Origin: JAVBKP01 sp031553975
Lineage (GTDB): Bacteria > Bacillota > Clostridia > Peptostreptococcales > Anaerovoracaceae
Direction: 5' to 3'
NCBI GenBank assembly: GCA_031553975.1
Contig: JAVBKP010000114.1
Span: 1 to 42,937 of the forward strand
DNA length: 42,937 bases
The notes under the pieces were generated by a model. That model made no database searches, had not been told where the DNA came from, and saw only the letters and a program-made list of their open reading frames with translations. Below are positions 16,950 through 25,709 of the stretch, one piece after another. Position 1 is the stretch's first letter. Every line of letters begins with the position of its first letter. The position numbers and the translations under genes were made by a program.

Positions 16950-17579
16950 CTATTCTTGTATGAATATCTTCATATCCACCCTTCGATTGCTCACCCGTTT
17001 GTTAAATGACGAGTTGTCATTGACAGGGTTTTCCGAACCTAGACTTTTTATTTCCAAAACAGAGAGACCTCGTTTTGTCACATATTCTGCTACAGAAATA
17101 CCCCTTTCGTTGGCGAGGGCTAAGTTTGCCGCTTTATCTGCTTCGGATGGATTTTGAATCTTAGTAGCGCAATTGGCTTCTAGAACGATTTTGTAACGCT
17201 CTGTATTAACATACTGTTCAATAAATTTATCAAGCTGGTACTTGGAATCTCTAGTCAAAGCAGAGCTTTCCGGCTCAAAATAAACAGACAAAATATCGGA
17301 TGGTTTTGCAGGGTCAAAGGTCCAGCTATTATCTACTGTGCTGACAGCATCAGAGTCCTCTACAGGGCCTTCGATACCATCAGGTGTTGTTAGCGTAGGG
17401 GATTCATTGTCAGGCTCCTTTGTGGTAGGGTCTTGGGGGTCTGATCCAATCCATTTAGCAATATCTAACGATGGAATCCACGGTGAGACTACATAAAATC
17501 CAGCTACACAAATACCTATAACCAGTAATACACATACTAGCTTTCCAGCCGTTGTCAGCTTATATTTTGGTGAACTCAT
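16950..17579 (-). CDS. Membrane-anchored OmpA-like domain protein
   Basis: 209 residues. A single N-terminal transmembrane helix (about 10-32, LVCVLLVIGICVAGFYVV) is followed by an acidic Pro/Thr-rich linker (to ~85) and a C-terminal OmpA/MotB-like peptidoglycan-binding domain. The evidence for that domain is VYFEPESSALTRDSKYQLDKF, IVLEANCATKI, ANERGISVAEYVTKRGL and the closing NRRVDMKIFI. It would sit in the membrane with the C-terminal domain outside, holding the cell wall. It starts 5 bases after the coiled-coil gene on the same strand, so the two probably form one unit. Confidence 0.78.
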   Translation of the reverse strand: MSSPKYKLTTAGKLVCVLLVIGICVAGFYVVSPWIPSLDIAKWIGSDPQDPTTKEPDNESPTLTTPDGIEGPVEDSDAVSTVDNSWTFDPAKPSDILSVYFEPESSALTRDSKYQLDKFIEQYVNTERYKIVLEANCATKIQNPSEADKAANLALANERGISVAEYVTKRGLSVLEIKSLGSENPVNDNSSFNKRVSNRRVDMKIFIQE

Positions 17580-17584
17580 AAATA

Positions 17585-18415
17585 CTATCTACCCTTTCCA
17601 ACGGAATCTAGTAGAGTCAAAATACGTTGCGTTTCAAACTGAACAAGACCTCTTTGTTCCTTGATCATGTTTGATTTTTCTGTGATTAATTGCTGATGAT
17701 GTTCCATTTTAGCTTTTAATTCAGCCGCTTGGGCTTTGTTGTATGCAATAACATCCTCAAGATCTCTTGTGAAATCGTCAAGATATTTTTTTAGTGTATC
17801 AATCCTTCGTGCGCCATCTTCCACCAATTCCGTAACGCCAAAGCTAGATACAGTTAGCAACTTAGCAAGGGAATCCTTTTTCACCTCGAAAGGTAAGTTA
17901 ATAGGAAGCGCTTGCAAAAAGTTTTCAACTAGGTAAATCGTATCTCTGTCACTGGTTGGTTTTAAATTAAACAAAGTGTAGATTTCTGAGACCGTCAAAG
18001 CTTCAATATTTTTTTCTGAGGCAACAGCCTGTTGGAATGCAGGTTGTGACGCTTCGAATGCTGTGGCAGGTGCTACTGCATCAGCAGGTGAAAGAAATGC
18101 TTCTGCTGCTGAAATTTGAGGTTCGATATCAACAAACCTTTCTTCTACAACAGGAACTGGGTCAAATGCTACGGAAGTATTAGCCGGCATAGGAACCTCT
18201 TCCTCAAGCACTAGGTCCATAGGCTCAAGGATTGGCGTTTCTGCAATGAATTTCGCTTCTTTGCTATCGCCAGCAAAAAGAGAACTGATGGCCTCGGGAC
18301 TACTAGGAACTGTGCCCTCGTCAGGCTTGTCCACTGTCTCAATCAGACCTAGTTTTTCTAGGAAAGACTTTCTTCTTTCGCCTGTTCCGCCATTTATCTT
18401 TGTTTCTTGTTCCAT
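17585..18415 (-). CDS. Protein of unknown function with acidic linker and C-terminal coiled coil
   Basis: 276 residues, not recognised. Residues 1-30 are charged (RRKSFLEKLGLIE). About 30-140 is Pro/Ala/Glu-rich and looks disordered. From ~150 there is a folded helical part (TVSEIYTLFNLKPTSDRDTIYLVENFL, LPINLPFEVKKDSLAKLL) that ends in a coiled coil (~205-270). There is no signal peptide or membrane segment, so it is presumably cytosolic. It is the first gene of an operon with the OmpA-like protein, which suggests a partner on the inner face of the membrane. The start has GGAGG (GGGGGAGGATATAAATG). Confidence 0.65.
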   Translation of the reverse strand: MEQETKINGGTGERRKSFLEKLGLIETVDKPDEGTVPSSPEAISSLFAGDSKEAKFIAETPILEPMDLVLEEEVPMPANTSVAFDPVPVVEERFVDIEPQISAAEAFLSPADAVAPATAFEASQPAFQQAVASEKNIEALTVSEIYTLFNLKPTSDRDTIYLVENFLQALPINLPFEVKKDSLAKLLTVSSFGVTELVEDGARRIDTLKKYLDDFTRDLEDVIAYNKAQAAELKAKMEHHQQLITEKSNMIKEQRGLVQFETQRILTLLDSVGKGR

Positions 18416-18487
18416 TTATATCCTCCCCCAGAGAATTTTCTCGAATTTTGTACATAAGTCCGTTCAAAATATAACTATACCTATAAT

Positions 18488-18516
18488 ATGATACAATATA
18501 GCAATGCAAATGTCAA
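18488..18516 (-). promoter_or_regulatory. Housekeeping-type promoter for the coiled-coil/OmpA operon
   Basis: On the minus strand TTGACA (18516-18511), exactly 17 bases, then TATCAT (18493-18488). A consensus -35 box with ideal spacing is strong by-eye evidence. Transcription would start near 18480, leaving a leader of about 65 bases. Confidence 0.65.
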
Positions 18517-18674
18517 ACAATACAACAGCAAAACCTACAATTTTATTGCGAAGTATGTTATAATAAACGCCAAGTTACGTTTATTGCACTATCACGAAGC
18601 AAACTTTATTAAAAGCTTGCACCTATGTGAGGATATACGAAGATTAATGCAGGGAGAAAGGCACAGAAATAGTT

Positions 18675-20876
18675 ATGGATTTACTAAATCGTTTAAATAC
18701 AAAGCAAAGAGAGGCCGCAGAGCACATTGAAGGGGCTCTTTTAGTGCTAGCTGGTGCGGGCAGCGGAAAGACTAGCATGATGACACACAGGATTGCCCAT
18801 ATGATTGTCAACAAAGGCGTACATTCTCAAAGCATCTTAGCCGTTACGTTCACCAATAAAGCGGCAGCTGAGATGAAGGACAGGGTAGAGAAGCTACTAG
18901 GACGTAGCATACATATGTGGATTACCACATTTCACTCAGCATGCCTAAGGATACTCAGAGCCCATATTGAAGACATTGGATACAATAAGGACTTTACTAT
19001 ATACGATGGTACAGACCAAAAGACAGTGATTAAGCAGTGCCTTGCCGATGAGAATGTGGATGATAAGTTGTTTCCTATTCCCTATGTGCTGAAAGTGATT
19101 AGCGAATCAAAGGACAAGGGTATTACAGCGGCTAAGTTCGAAGAACAAAATGCATCGGATTTTAAAGGACGAAAGTTAGCAGCCCTTTATACGCGCTATG
19201 AGAAGACATTGAAGAAAAACAATGCGGTGGACTTTGACGATTTAATCATGCGAACGGTGCAACTATTCCAAACAAAACCAGAGATTCTAGCAGAATACCA
19301 AGAAAAATGTAAATATATTAGGGTGGACGAGTATCAAGATACCAACCAAATGCAATACAAATTTGTGTCTATGCTAGCCCAAAAACACGGAAACATCTGT
19401 GTGGTAGGAGATGATGACCAATGTATCTACGAGTGGCGTGGAGCGAACATAAGGAATATTCTAGGGTTTGAGAAAGATTTCAAGAATACTACAGTTATAA
19501 AGCTAGAGCAAAACTATAGGTCCACCAGCACAATATTAGAGGCAGCCCACTCAGTTATTAAAAATAACCATGGTCGTAAAGCGAAAAAGCTTTGGACAGA
19601 GAACGAAGACGGGGAGAAAATAAAATATTTTAGAGCTAATACAGAGCGAGATGAGGCACTTTTCATAGCAAATGAAATAGATAGACTAAAATCAAAAGAG
19701 CTGATGTACTCTGACTTTGCCATTCTCTACAGAACCCATGCTCAGTCAAGGGCCATGGAGGAAGTGTTGTCTGCTAAAGAAATTCCCTATAGAGTTCTTG
19801 GTGGTACACGCTTTTATGACAGAAAAGAAATAAAGGATGTCATGTCGTATCTTAGATTAATTCAGAATCTAGCGGATGACATTAGTTTGAAAAGGATCAT
19901 CAATGAGCCAAAACGTGGACTAGGTGACAAGACATTAGAAAAATTAGAGACCTTGGCAGATGTACGAAATGAAAGCCTTTTTTCTGTCATGTGTGATACA
20001 GAGGTCATAGAGGGACTAAGCACAAAAGCGGCCAAAGGTGTTTCTGACTTCGTCCAAACCATATACAAATACGCCATGGAAAAAGAAACAGTTAAAGTTT
20101 CGGACATATATGACGGCATTCTCATTGAAACAGGATACCTAAAGGCCCTAGAAGAGCAAAACACAGTAGAGTCCACAGGACGTATTGAGAACCTTTTAGA
20201 GTTCAAATCTGTAATATATGACTATGAAAACGAAACAGAAGGGCTATTTTTGACGGAGTTCATGGAACGTATATCGCTAATGACCGATATAGACAATCAC
20301 GATGCAGATGAAAATGCTGTGGTGATGATGACGCTACACAGTGCCAAGGGGCTAGAGTTCCCGGTAGTGTTTATACCAGGGATGGAGGATGGACTTTTCC
20401 CAGGGCGCAGGGCCTTTGATACACCAGATGGAATAGAGGAAGAGAGAAGACTTTGCTATGTGGGCATTACAAGGGCAAAGGAAAAACTCTACCTAACAGG
20501 GGCGGATCAGCGTATGTTATACGGTAGGACGGAGTATTGCAAACCATCTGTATTCATGAAAGAGATAGACAAGAATCTATTGGATTTGGAAGGTGTTGTA
20601 TCCAAGACAAAACCTGACTTCATCCAGCCGAAGGTGGAAGAAGGCGTGAAGTTCAATCCATTTGACCAGCTACGCTATATTAAAAAACAAAATGACACGA
20701 AGGCAGCACCAGCAACCACTGGCACCAGCGATATTAGAGATGGAGACAAAGTCAAACATCATAAATTTGGCGAAGGGATGATTGTCTCTGTCAAAGGCGA
20801 TACGGTAACTGTGGTATTTGATAATTTTGGGTTAAAGCAACTAGCCCTAGATTTTGCTAATTTGGAGAAGATATAA
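18675..20876 (+). CDS. pcrA: ATP-dependent DNA helicase PcrA/UvrD
   Basis: Superfamily 1A 3'-5' helicase that displaces UvrC and the excised oligonucleotide in repair and removes proteins from DNA. Motifs in order: QREA near 11, Walker A AGAGSGKTS near 26, motif II DEYQDTN near 218, GDDDQCIYEWRGA near 242, QNYRST near 276, TLHSAKGLEFPVVFIPGMEDGLFPG near 552 and RRLCYVGITRAKEKLYLT near 590. The C-terminal Tudor-like domain (VKHHKFGEGMIVSVKGDTV) is that of PcrA, which contacts RNA polymerase. Length 733 is normal. The stop overlaps the ligA start by one base. Confidence 0.96.
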   Translation: MDLLNRLNTKQREAAEHIEGALLVLAGAGSGKTSMMTHRIAHMIVNKGVHSQSILAVTFTNKAAAEMKDRVEKLLGRSIHMWITTFHSACLRILRAHIEDIGYNKDFTIYDGTDQKTVIKQCLADENVDDKLFPIPYVLKVISESKDKGITAAKFEEQNASDFKGRKLAALYTRYEKTLKKNNAVDFDDLIMRTVQLFQTKPEILAEYQEKCKYIRVDEYQDTNQMQYKFVSMLAQKHGNICVVGDDDQCIYEWRGANIRNILGFEKDFKNTTVIKLEQNYRSTSTILEAAHSVIKNNHGRKAKKLWTENEDGEKIKYFRANTERDEALFIANEIDRLKSKELMYSDFAILYRTHAQSRAMEEVLSAKEIPYRVLGGTRFYDRKEIKDVMSYLRLIQNLADDISLKRIINEPKRGLGDKTLEKLETLADVRNESLFSVMCDTEVIEGLSTKAAKGVSDFVQTIYKYAMEKETVKVSDIYDGILIETGYLKALEEQNTVESTGRIENLLEFKSVIYDYENETEGLFLTEFMERISLMTDIDNHDADENAVVMMTLHSAKGLEFPVVFIPGMEDGLFPGRRAFDTPDGIEEERRLCYVGITRAKEKLYLTGADQRMLYGRTEYCKPSVFMKEIDKNLLDLEGVVSKTKPDFIQPKVEEGVKFNPFDQLRYIKKQNDTKAAPATTGTSDIRDGDKVKHHKFGEGMIVSVKGDTVTVVFDNFGLKQLALDFANLEKI

Positions 20877-22861
20877 TGGACATACAAGGCAGAATAAATC
20901 AGCTCACAGAGGAGCTACTAAAACATAACGAGGCATATTATCTGAAAGATAATCCTACGATTACAGACTACGAATATGACAAGCAGCTGGAGGAATTGCG
21001 TGCATTAGAGGAGCAGTATCCCCTGTTCAAACGCATGGATTCACCTACAGAAAACGTAGGGGGGACAGTGCTAAAGCAATTTGAAAAAGTCACACATAGG
21101 ACATCAGTGATCAGTTTAGACAATTCCTACAGCATAGGAGAAATTGCGGATTTTGACAGACGTGTAAGAGGTGGCATCGAGGGAGAACCCACATATGTGG
21201 TAGAACCGAAAATTGATGGACTTTCTGTTGTGCTAAGCTATGTGGATGGTGATTTTGTTAGAGGGGCTACCCGTGGAGACGGCACGGTGGGAGAAGATAT
21301 CACAGTGAACCTAAGAACCATTCGTACCATCCCTAAAAAGATAAATGTGCCGGGCCAGGTGGATTTTAGAGGAGAAGTATATATCTCCAAGAGTGGATTT
21401 GTAGAATTGAACAAAGCCCAAGAGATTCAAGGGGGCATGATATTTGCCAATCCAAGAAATGCAGCAGCAGGATCACTAAGGCAGTTAGATTCTAAAATCA
21501 CAGCAAGTAGGCCTCTTGATATTTTTATGTTCAATGTTCAGTATGCAGACAGCATAGCACTTACAACCCACAAAGAAGGACTTGATTTTATGAAAAGTCA
21601 AGGATTTCATATAGCTGATTATCAATATTGCCAAACGGTAGAAGACGTATTTCAACAAGTAAAAATCTGGGATGAAAAACGCCCTACCCTTGACTATATG
21701 ATAGATGGTCTCGTTATTAAGGTAAATGATCTAAAACAAAGGGAAATGTTAGGAGAAAAGGCAAAAAGTCCTAGATGGGCTGTGGCCTACAAATTCAAAG
21801 CAGAGGAACAAGAGACACAGGTAAAAGACATTGTGGTGCAAGTGGGACGTACAGGTGCCATCACCCCAAAGGCTGTGTTAGAACCAGTGGAAGTAGCAGG
21901 ATCTGTTATTGGTTATGCTACACTTCACAATGAGGACTTTATCAAGGAAAAAGACATAAGAATAGGTGATTTTGTTATTGTCCACAAAGCAGGTGATGTG
22001 ATACCTGAGGTGGTTCGGGTTGTGACAGAAAAAAGAACGGAGAAAGTCTTAGAATTCAGTATGCCAGAGGTTTGTCCAGCATGCGACACCAAGCTAGTGC
22101 GCGTAGAGGGAGAGGCTGTAGTTCGTTGTGTCAATGACCAATGTTCCGCCAAAAATCTAAGAGGGTTAACCCACTTCGTAGCTAGAGATGCTATGAACAT
22201 TGATGGGCTAGGAGAGTCACTTATCGCAAAACTTGTAGACGAAGGGCTCATATCCTCTATAGCGGATATATACAAGTTGAAAATCGAGGATTTAGCCGAG
22301 CTGGAAGGCTTGGGGCAAAAATCTGCTACCAACCTGATAGAGGCAATAGACAAGTCAAAAGAGAACGATCTTCATAGACTCATATTTGGCCTGGGCATTA
22401 AGCTAGTAGGAAGTAAGGCGGCAAAACAATTAGCCAAGGTGTTTGGAACTATGGAAAAACTCAGTGTTGCAGAGGCGGATCAACTGACAAGCATAGATGA
22501 GGTGGGAGACAAAATGTCTGCTAGCATTGTGCAGTATTTTGGTGATGCCAAGAACATAAAACGAATAGAAGAATTGAAAAATCTTGGACTGAACATGGAG
22601 TCAGCCGCTATATCTACAACGCAGTTTAATGAACTATTCCTCGGTAAGACCTTTGTACTGACAGGTACCTTGACTATATATGCTAGAGATGAAGCCAGTG
22701 CTCTCATAGAAGAACGTGGTGGCAAGACAAGTGGTAGTGTTAGCAAAAAAACAGATTATGTGCTAGCGGGACAAGAGGCGGGGTCTAAACTTGAAAAAGC
22801 ACAAGCCCTAGGGGTTAAGGTCATATCTGAAGAAGAATTTATCCAAATGATAAAAAATTAG
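20876..22861 (+). CDS. ligA: NAD-dependent DNA ligase
   Basis: Seals nicks in replication and repair, using NAD+ as adenylate donor. Domains in order: Ia (residues ~1-70, YYLKDNPTITDYEYD), the adenylation domain with catalytic K112 in EPKIDG and RGATRGDGTVGEDIT, an OB-fold, a zinc finger of four Cys (CPACDTKL ... CVNDQCSAK, near 402-425), helix-hairpin-helix repeats (ELEGLGQKSATNLIEAI) and a C-terminal BRCT domain (FLGKTFVLTGTLTIYARDEA). Length 661 is typical. It is translationally coupled to pcrA (TAATG), the common Firmicutes order. Confidence 0.97.
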   Translation: MDIQGRINQLTEELLKHNEAYYLKDNPTITDYEYDKQLEELRALEEQYPLFKRMDSPTENVGGTVLKQFEKVTHRTSVISLDNSYSIGEIADFDRRVRGGIEGEPTYVVEPKIDGLSVVLSYVDGDFVRGATRGDGTVGEDITVNLRTIRTIPKKINVPGQVDFRGEVYISKSGFVELNKAQEIQGGMIFANPRNAAAGSLRQLDSKITASRPLDIFMFNVQYADSIALTTHKEGLDFMKSQGFHIADYQYCQTVEDVFQQVKIWDEKRPTLDYMIDGLVIKVNDLKQREMLGEKAKSPRWAVAYKFKAEEQETQVKDIVVQVGRTGAITPKAVLEPVEVAGSVIGYATLHNEDFIKEKDIRIGDFVIVHKAGDVIPEVVRVVTEKRTEKVLEFSMPEVCPACDTKLVRVEGEAVVRCVNDQCSAKNLRGLTHFVARDAMNIDGLGESLIAKLVDEGLISSIADIYKLKIEDLAELEGLGQKSATNLIEAIDKSKENDLHRLIFGLGIKLVGSKAAKQLAKVFGTMEKLSVAEADQLTSIDEVGDKMSASIVQYFGDAKNIKRIEELKNLGLNMESAAISTTQFNELFLGKTFVLTGTLTIYARDEASALIEERGGKTSGSVSKKTDYVLAGQEAGSKLEKAQALGVKVISEEEFIQMIKN

Positions 22862-22883
22862 TCGTAGTTTATACGGCTTTTTT
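22861..22883 (+). terminator. Weak intrinsic terminator after ligA
   Basis: GTCGTA, loop GTTTA, TACGGC (one G-T pair), then TTTTTTG. The stem is short (6 bp) but sits directly at the stop codon and is followed by a full T run. A promoter follows immediately, which supports an operon boundary here. Confidence 0.5.
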
Positions 22884-22893
22884 GTTAAATTTG

Positions 22894-22922
22894 TTGACGC
22901 GGCATGGAGATTGACATAAAAT
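22894..22922 (+). promoter_or_regulatory. Promoter for the AIR-synthase-like gene
   Basis: TTGACG (22894-22899), a 17-base spacer and TAAAAT (22917-22922). Transcription from here would begin around 22930, leaving a leader of about 45 bases to the GTG start at 22974. Confidence 0.55.
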
Positions 22923-22973
22923 AATGACTTGACAGACAAAAGGACGGAAGTCTATAGCTGGAAGGGGCACAAA

Positions 22974-23969
22974 GTGGAAATCGGTAAATTAGATAGCAAA
23001 CTACTAGAAGACATAGTGTTTAAACATATAAAATACAAGAGACCAGAGGTATTGTCACGGGCTGGCATTGGCAAAGATTGTGCCGTGGTTGATTTTGGCG
23101 ATGATGTCTGCATCATGTCCACAGACCCGATCACTGGGGCTGTAGAAGAAATAGGACGACTGGCCATACATATTTCTTGCAATGACATCGCATCAAACGG
23201 GGTAGAGCCACTAGGAATCATGCTTGCGGTGATGCTACCACCAGATATTACAGAGGCTCAGATTGAAAAGATTATGAGGCAGGCAGGTGAAGAAGCAGCA
23301 TCTTTAGGTGTGGAAATCATCGGAGGACATACAGAGATTACGGCGGCTGTCAACCAACCAATTATCGTATCAACAGCTATTGGTAGGGCAAAAAAAGGTG
23401 GATATGTTACAGGAGACGATATAAAAATAGACGATGTGATTATCATGACAAAGTTTGCAGGCATGGAGGGCACGGGCATTGTAGCTTTTGACTGCCATGA
23501 GGCACTGTCAGAATTTCTGTCACAAACTGAAATTGCAGAGGCTAGGGCGCTGTTGGGTGATTTGAGTGTAAAAACCGAAGGACTAATCGCTGGAAAGCTA
23601 GGGGCGTCAGCTATGCACGATGTCACAGAAGGTGGCGTACTAGGGGCAATCTGGGAAATCTGCCAAACCTCACATGTAGGTGCGGAGATATACTTAGATA
23701 AAATACCTGTGGCACCAGTAACTCATAAGATATGCCTGAGGTACAATATAGATCCATACAAACTGATTTCCAGTGGGTGTATGATTATAATCATAAGAAA
23801 AGAAAAAGAAAAGCTAGTATTAGACCAGCTAAAACAAGCGGGCATACTAGCAGTTATCATAGGTAAGGTTACAAAAGGGCAGATAGTCGCAATGGACAGC
23901 GAAAAGCAAATTGCCTTAGAAAAGCCGGATAGCGATCAACTATACAAACTACTTGAGGCATGCAAATAG
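22974..23969 (+). CDS. AIR synthase-related (HypE-like) protein
   Basis: 331 residues from a GTG start with AAGGGG six bases upstream. An in-frame TTG at 22929 lies at the likely transcription start and has no RBS. The protein has the two-domain PurM/HypE fold signature: IGKDCAVVDFGDDVCIMSTDPIT near 34-56, ISCNDIASNGVEPLGIM near 68-84, EIIGGHTEIT near 117 and MHDVTEGGVLGAIWEI near 221. Relatives include HypE, SelD, ThiL and PurM. It lacks the C-terminal cysteine of HypE (it ends LYKLLEACK), and no hyp genes are nearby. The substrate is unknown; a phosphate- or ATP-using role is inferred from the fold. Confidence 0.75.
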   Translation: MEIGKLDSKLLEDIVFKHIKYKRPEVLSRAGIGKDCAVVDFGDDVCIMSTDPITGAVEEIGRLAIHISCNDIASNGVEPLGIMLAVMLPPDITEAQIEKIMRQAGEEAASLGVEIIGGHTEITAAVNQPIIVSTAIGRAKKGGYVTGDDIKIDDVIIMTKFAGMEGTGIVAFDCHEALSEFLSQTEIAEARALLGDLSVKTEGLIAGKLGASAMHDVTEGGVLGAIWEICQTSHVGAEIYLDKIPVAPVTHKICLRYNIDPYKLISSGCMIIIIRKEKEKLVLDQLKQAGILAVIIGKVTKGQIVAMDSEKQIALEKPDSDQLYKLLEACK

Positions 23970-23992
23970 ATTTAATGATAAAGGTGGAGAAA

Positions 23993-25084
23993 ATGGTTCC
24001 TAGGAAAAAGACAATATTGATTGTAGATGATGCTGTTGAGAACAGAATGTTGCTAGAAGACTTGCTTCTAGAGATGAACTTTCAGTCTGTTCTGTGCGAG
24101 AGCGGAGAAGAAGCACTTAGAATATCAGAAGGACTAGATTTGGATTTGGCATTGTTAGACATCACCATGGGCGGCATGGATGGATATGAACTCTGCAAAG
24201 AACTTCTATCTATGAAAAAATTTGAAGATCTTCCGGTTATATTTATTAGTGCGCGAAATGAGACCTTGGACAAGGTGAAAGCGTTTAAAATGGGCGGTGT
24301 AGACTATATGTCTAAACCTTTTGAGCCTATGGAGCTTCAATATAGGATCAACACACATCTCCATATTAGAGAGATGCAAAAGCAGCTAGAACAGTACAAT
24401 GCCCATTTGCAAGATAAAGTAGCGGAACAGCTAGAGGAAATATCCAATGCCCAAATTAGTACCATTGTGGCTATGGCAGAATTAGCAGAGTCTAGGGATA
24501 ATTGTACAGGGGCCCACCTTTCTAGAATCGGGGCTTTTTCTAGGGCGCTTGTGGAAAGAGCCATAGAGAAAAAAATGCCAGAAGCTTTGGAAATCAACAA
24601 TTTTCCATACAATATATTTTATGCCTCTGCACTGCATGACATAGGAAAAGTGGCAGTGCCAGATGCAATATTGAACAAACCAGCAAAACTTACCCAGGAA
24701 GAATTTGAACAAATAAAAGCGCATTGTGTTCTTGGGGCAAATGTTTTGAAAAAAGTAATCGCAAAGCACCCAGGCAATGAATTTGTAGTAATTGGAGAAC
24801 AAATTGCTAGGTATCATCACGAAAAATGGAATGGCACGGGCTATCCATACGGCATTTCGGGGGTAGACATACCATTCGCAGCAAGGCTTGTTGCTGTAGC
24901 TGATGTATATGATGCCATGAGAGCCAAGAGGCAGTATAAACCAGCGCTTTCTCATGAAGAAGCCAAGGCAGAGATCATCAAAGGCAATGGAACCCATTTT
25001 GACCCAGCCATAGTAGAATTATTTTTAGAGACAGAAGACCAATTCAAACAAGCTGAATTTGACGCAGATGGAGTAGAACTGTAG
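23993..25084 (+). CDS. Response regulator with HD-GYP domain (c-di-GMP phosphodiesterase type)
   Basis: 363 residues. An N-terminal receiver domain (TILIVDDAVENRMLLEDLL; phospho-acceptor Asp in LALLDITMGGMDGYE; VIFISAR; DYMSKPF) and a short coiled linker (QKQLEQYNAHLQDKVAEQLEEI) lead to an HD-GYP domain (ALHDIGKVAVPD, HHEKWNGTGYPYG). HD-GYP enzymes hydrolyse cyclic di-GMP, and the HD and GYP residues are all present. GGTGGAG at 23983 points to the ATG at 23993. Further in-frame ATGs upstream (23960, 23975) overlap or abut the preceding gene and lack such a site. No partner histidine kinase is in the window. Confidence 0.85.
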   Translation: MVPRKKTILIVDDAVENRMLLEDLLLEMNFQSVLCESGEEALRISEGLDLDLALLDITMGGMDGYELCKELLSMKKFEDLPVIFISARNETLDKVKAFKMGGVDYMSKPFEPMELQYRINTHLHIREMQKQLEQYNAHLQDKVAEQLEEISNAQISTIVAMAELAESRDNCTGAHLSRIGAFSRALVERAIEKKMPEALEINNFPYNIFYASALHDIGKVAVPDAILNKPAKLTQEEFEQIKAHCVLGANVLKKVIAKHPGNEFVVIGEQIARYHHEKWNGTGYPYGISGVDIPFAARLVAVADVYDAMRAKRQYKPALSHEEAKAEIIKGNGTHFDPAIVELFLETEDQFKQAEFDADGVEL

Positions 25085-25088
25085 TAAA

Positions 25089-25709
25089 ATGGAAAAGTAT
25101 AAAATTATTGCTGCCACACGTAACAAGCATAAGTTAAGGGAACTATCACAAATGGTGGGCTCCCTACCCTTTCAAATCATATCGCAGGATGAAGCAGGAC
25201 TTGCAGACCTTGAGGTGATAGAAGATGGGGATACTTTTGAAGCAAATTCGTTTAAAAAGGCCAATGAGATTATGAAAATAAGCGGGATGAGTGCCTTAGC
25301 AGATGATTCTGGGTTGATGGTGGAGGCACTAGGTGGTGAGCCAGGTGTATATTCGGCTAGATACGCAGGTGTTGGGGCAACAGACCAAGAGAATAGTCAT
25401 AAGCTGCTAGTTGCATTGGACGGGCATCAAAGCAGGTCAGCAAAATTTGTGTCTGTAATAACATTGATTACAGCTACAGGACAAACCCTAGTGGCTAGAG
25501 GAGAGTGTGAAGGTCAGATTTTAGCAGAGCCTAGGGGTCATAATGGGTTCGGATATGATCCGCTCTTTGTACCGAATGGCTTTGACAAAACCTTTGCAGA
25601 GCTAAGCGAAAGTCAGAAGAATACCATTAGCCATAGGGCTAAGGCTATTGCCACGCTAAAAGAGCAGATTGAGAACATAACGTCAAATTTGGAGGATAAA
25701 CATGCCTAG
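25089..25709 (+). CDS. rdgB: XTP/dITP diphosphatase (RdgB/HAM1 family)
   Basis: Cytosolic house-cleaning enzyme that hydrolyses dITP, ITP and XTP so that they are not built into DNA or RNA. Family motifs: AATRNKHKLRELSQM at residues 9-23, EDGDTFEANSFKKA near 44, ALADDSGLMVEALGGEPGVYSARYAG near 65 and GHNGFGYDPLFVP near 150, plus SHRAKAI near 185. Length 206 is normal. Only 4 bases separate it from the HD-GYP gene. Its end overlaps the transposase gene by 8 bases. Confidence 0.94.
   Translation: MEKYKIIAATRNKHKLRELSQMVGSLPFQIISQDEAGLADLEVIEDGDTFEANSFKKANEIMKISGMSALADDSGLMVEALGGEPGVYSARYAGVGATDQENSHKLLVALDGHQSRSAKFVSVITLITATGQTLVARGECEGQILAEPRGHNGFGYDPLFVPNGFDKTFAELSESQKNTISHRAKAIATLKEQIENITSNLEDKHA

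Noticed and set aside
18559..18564. TATAAT upstream of pcrA as a promoter
   Set aside because: No acceptable -35 box lies 16-18 bases before it (TACAAT at best). A promoter must exist in 18416-18674, but I cannot place it.
18488..18730. Open frame of 80 residues upstream of and overlapping pcrA
   Set aside because: No ribosome binding site, low-complexity AT-rich composition, and it runs into pcrA in another frame. The pcrA start at 18675 has its own good site.
22929..22973. Longer start (TTG at 22929) for the AIR-synthase-like gene
   Set aside because: It coincides with the probable transcription start and has no ribosome binding site. The GTG at 22974 has AAGGGG and gives the normal family N-terminus.
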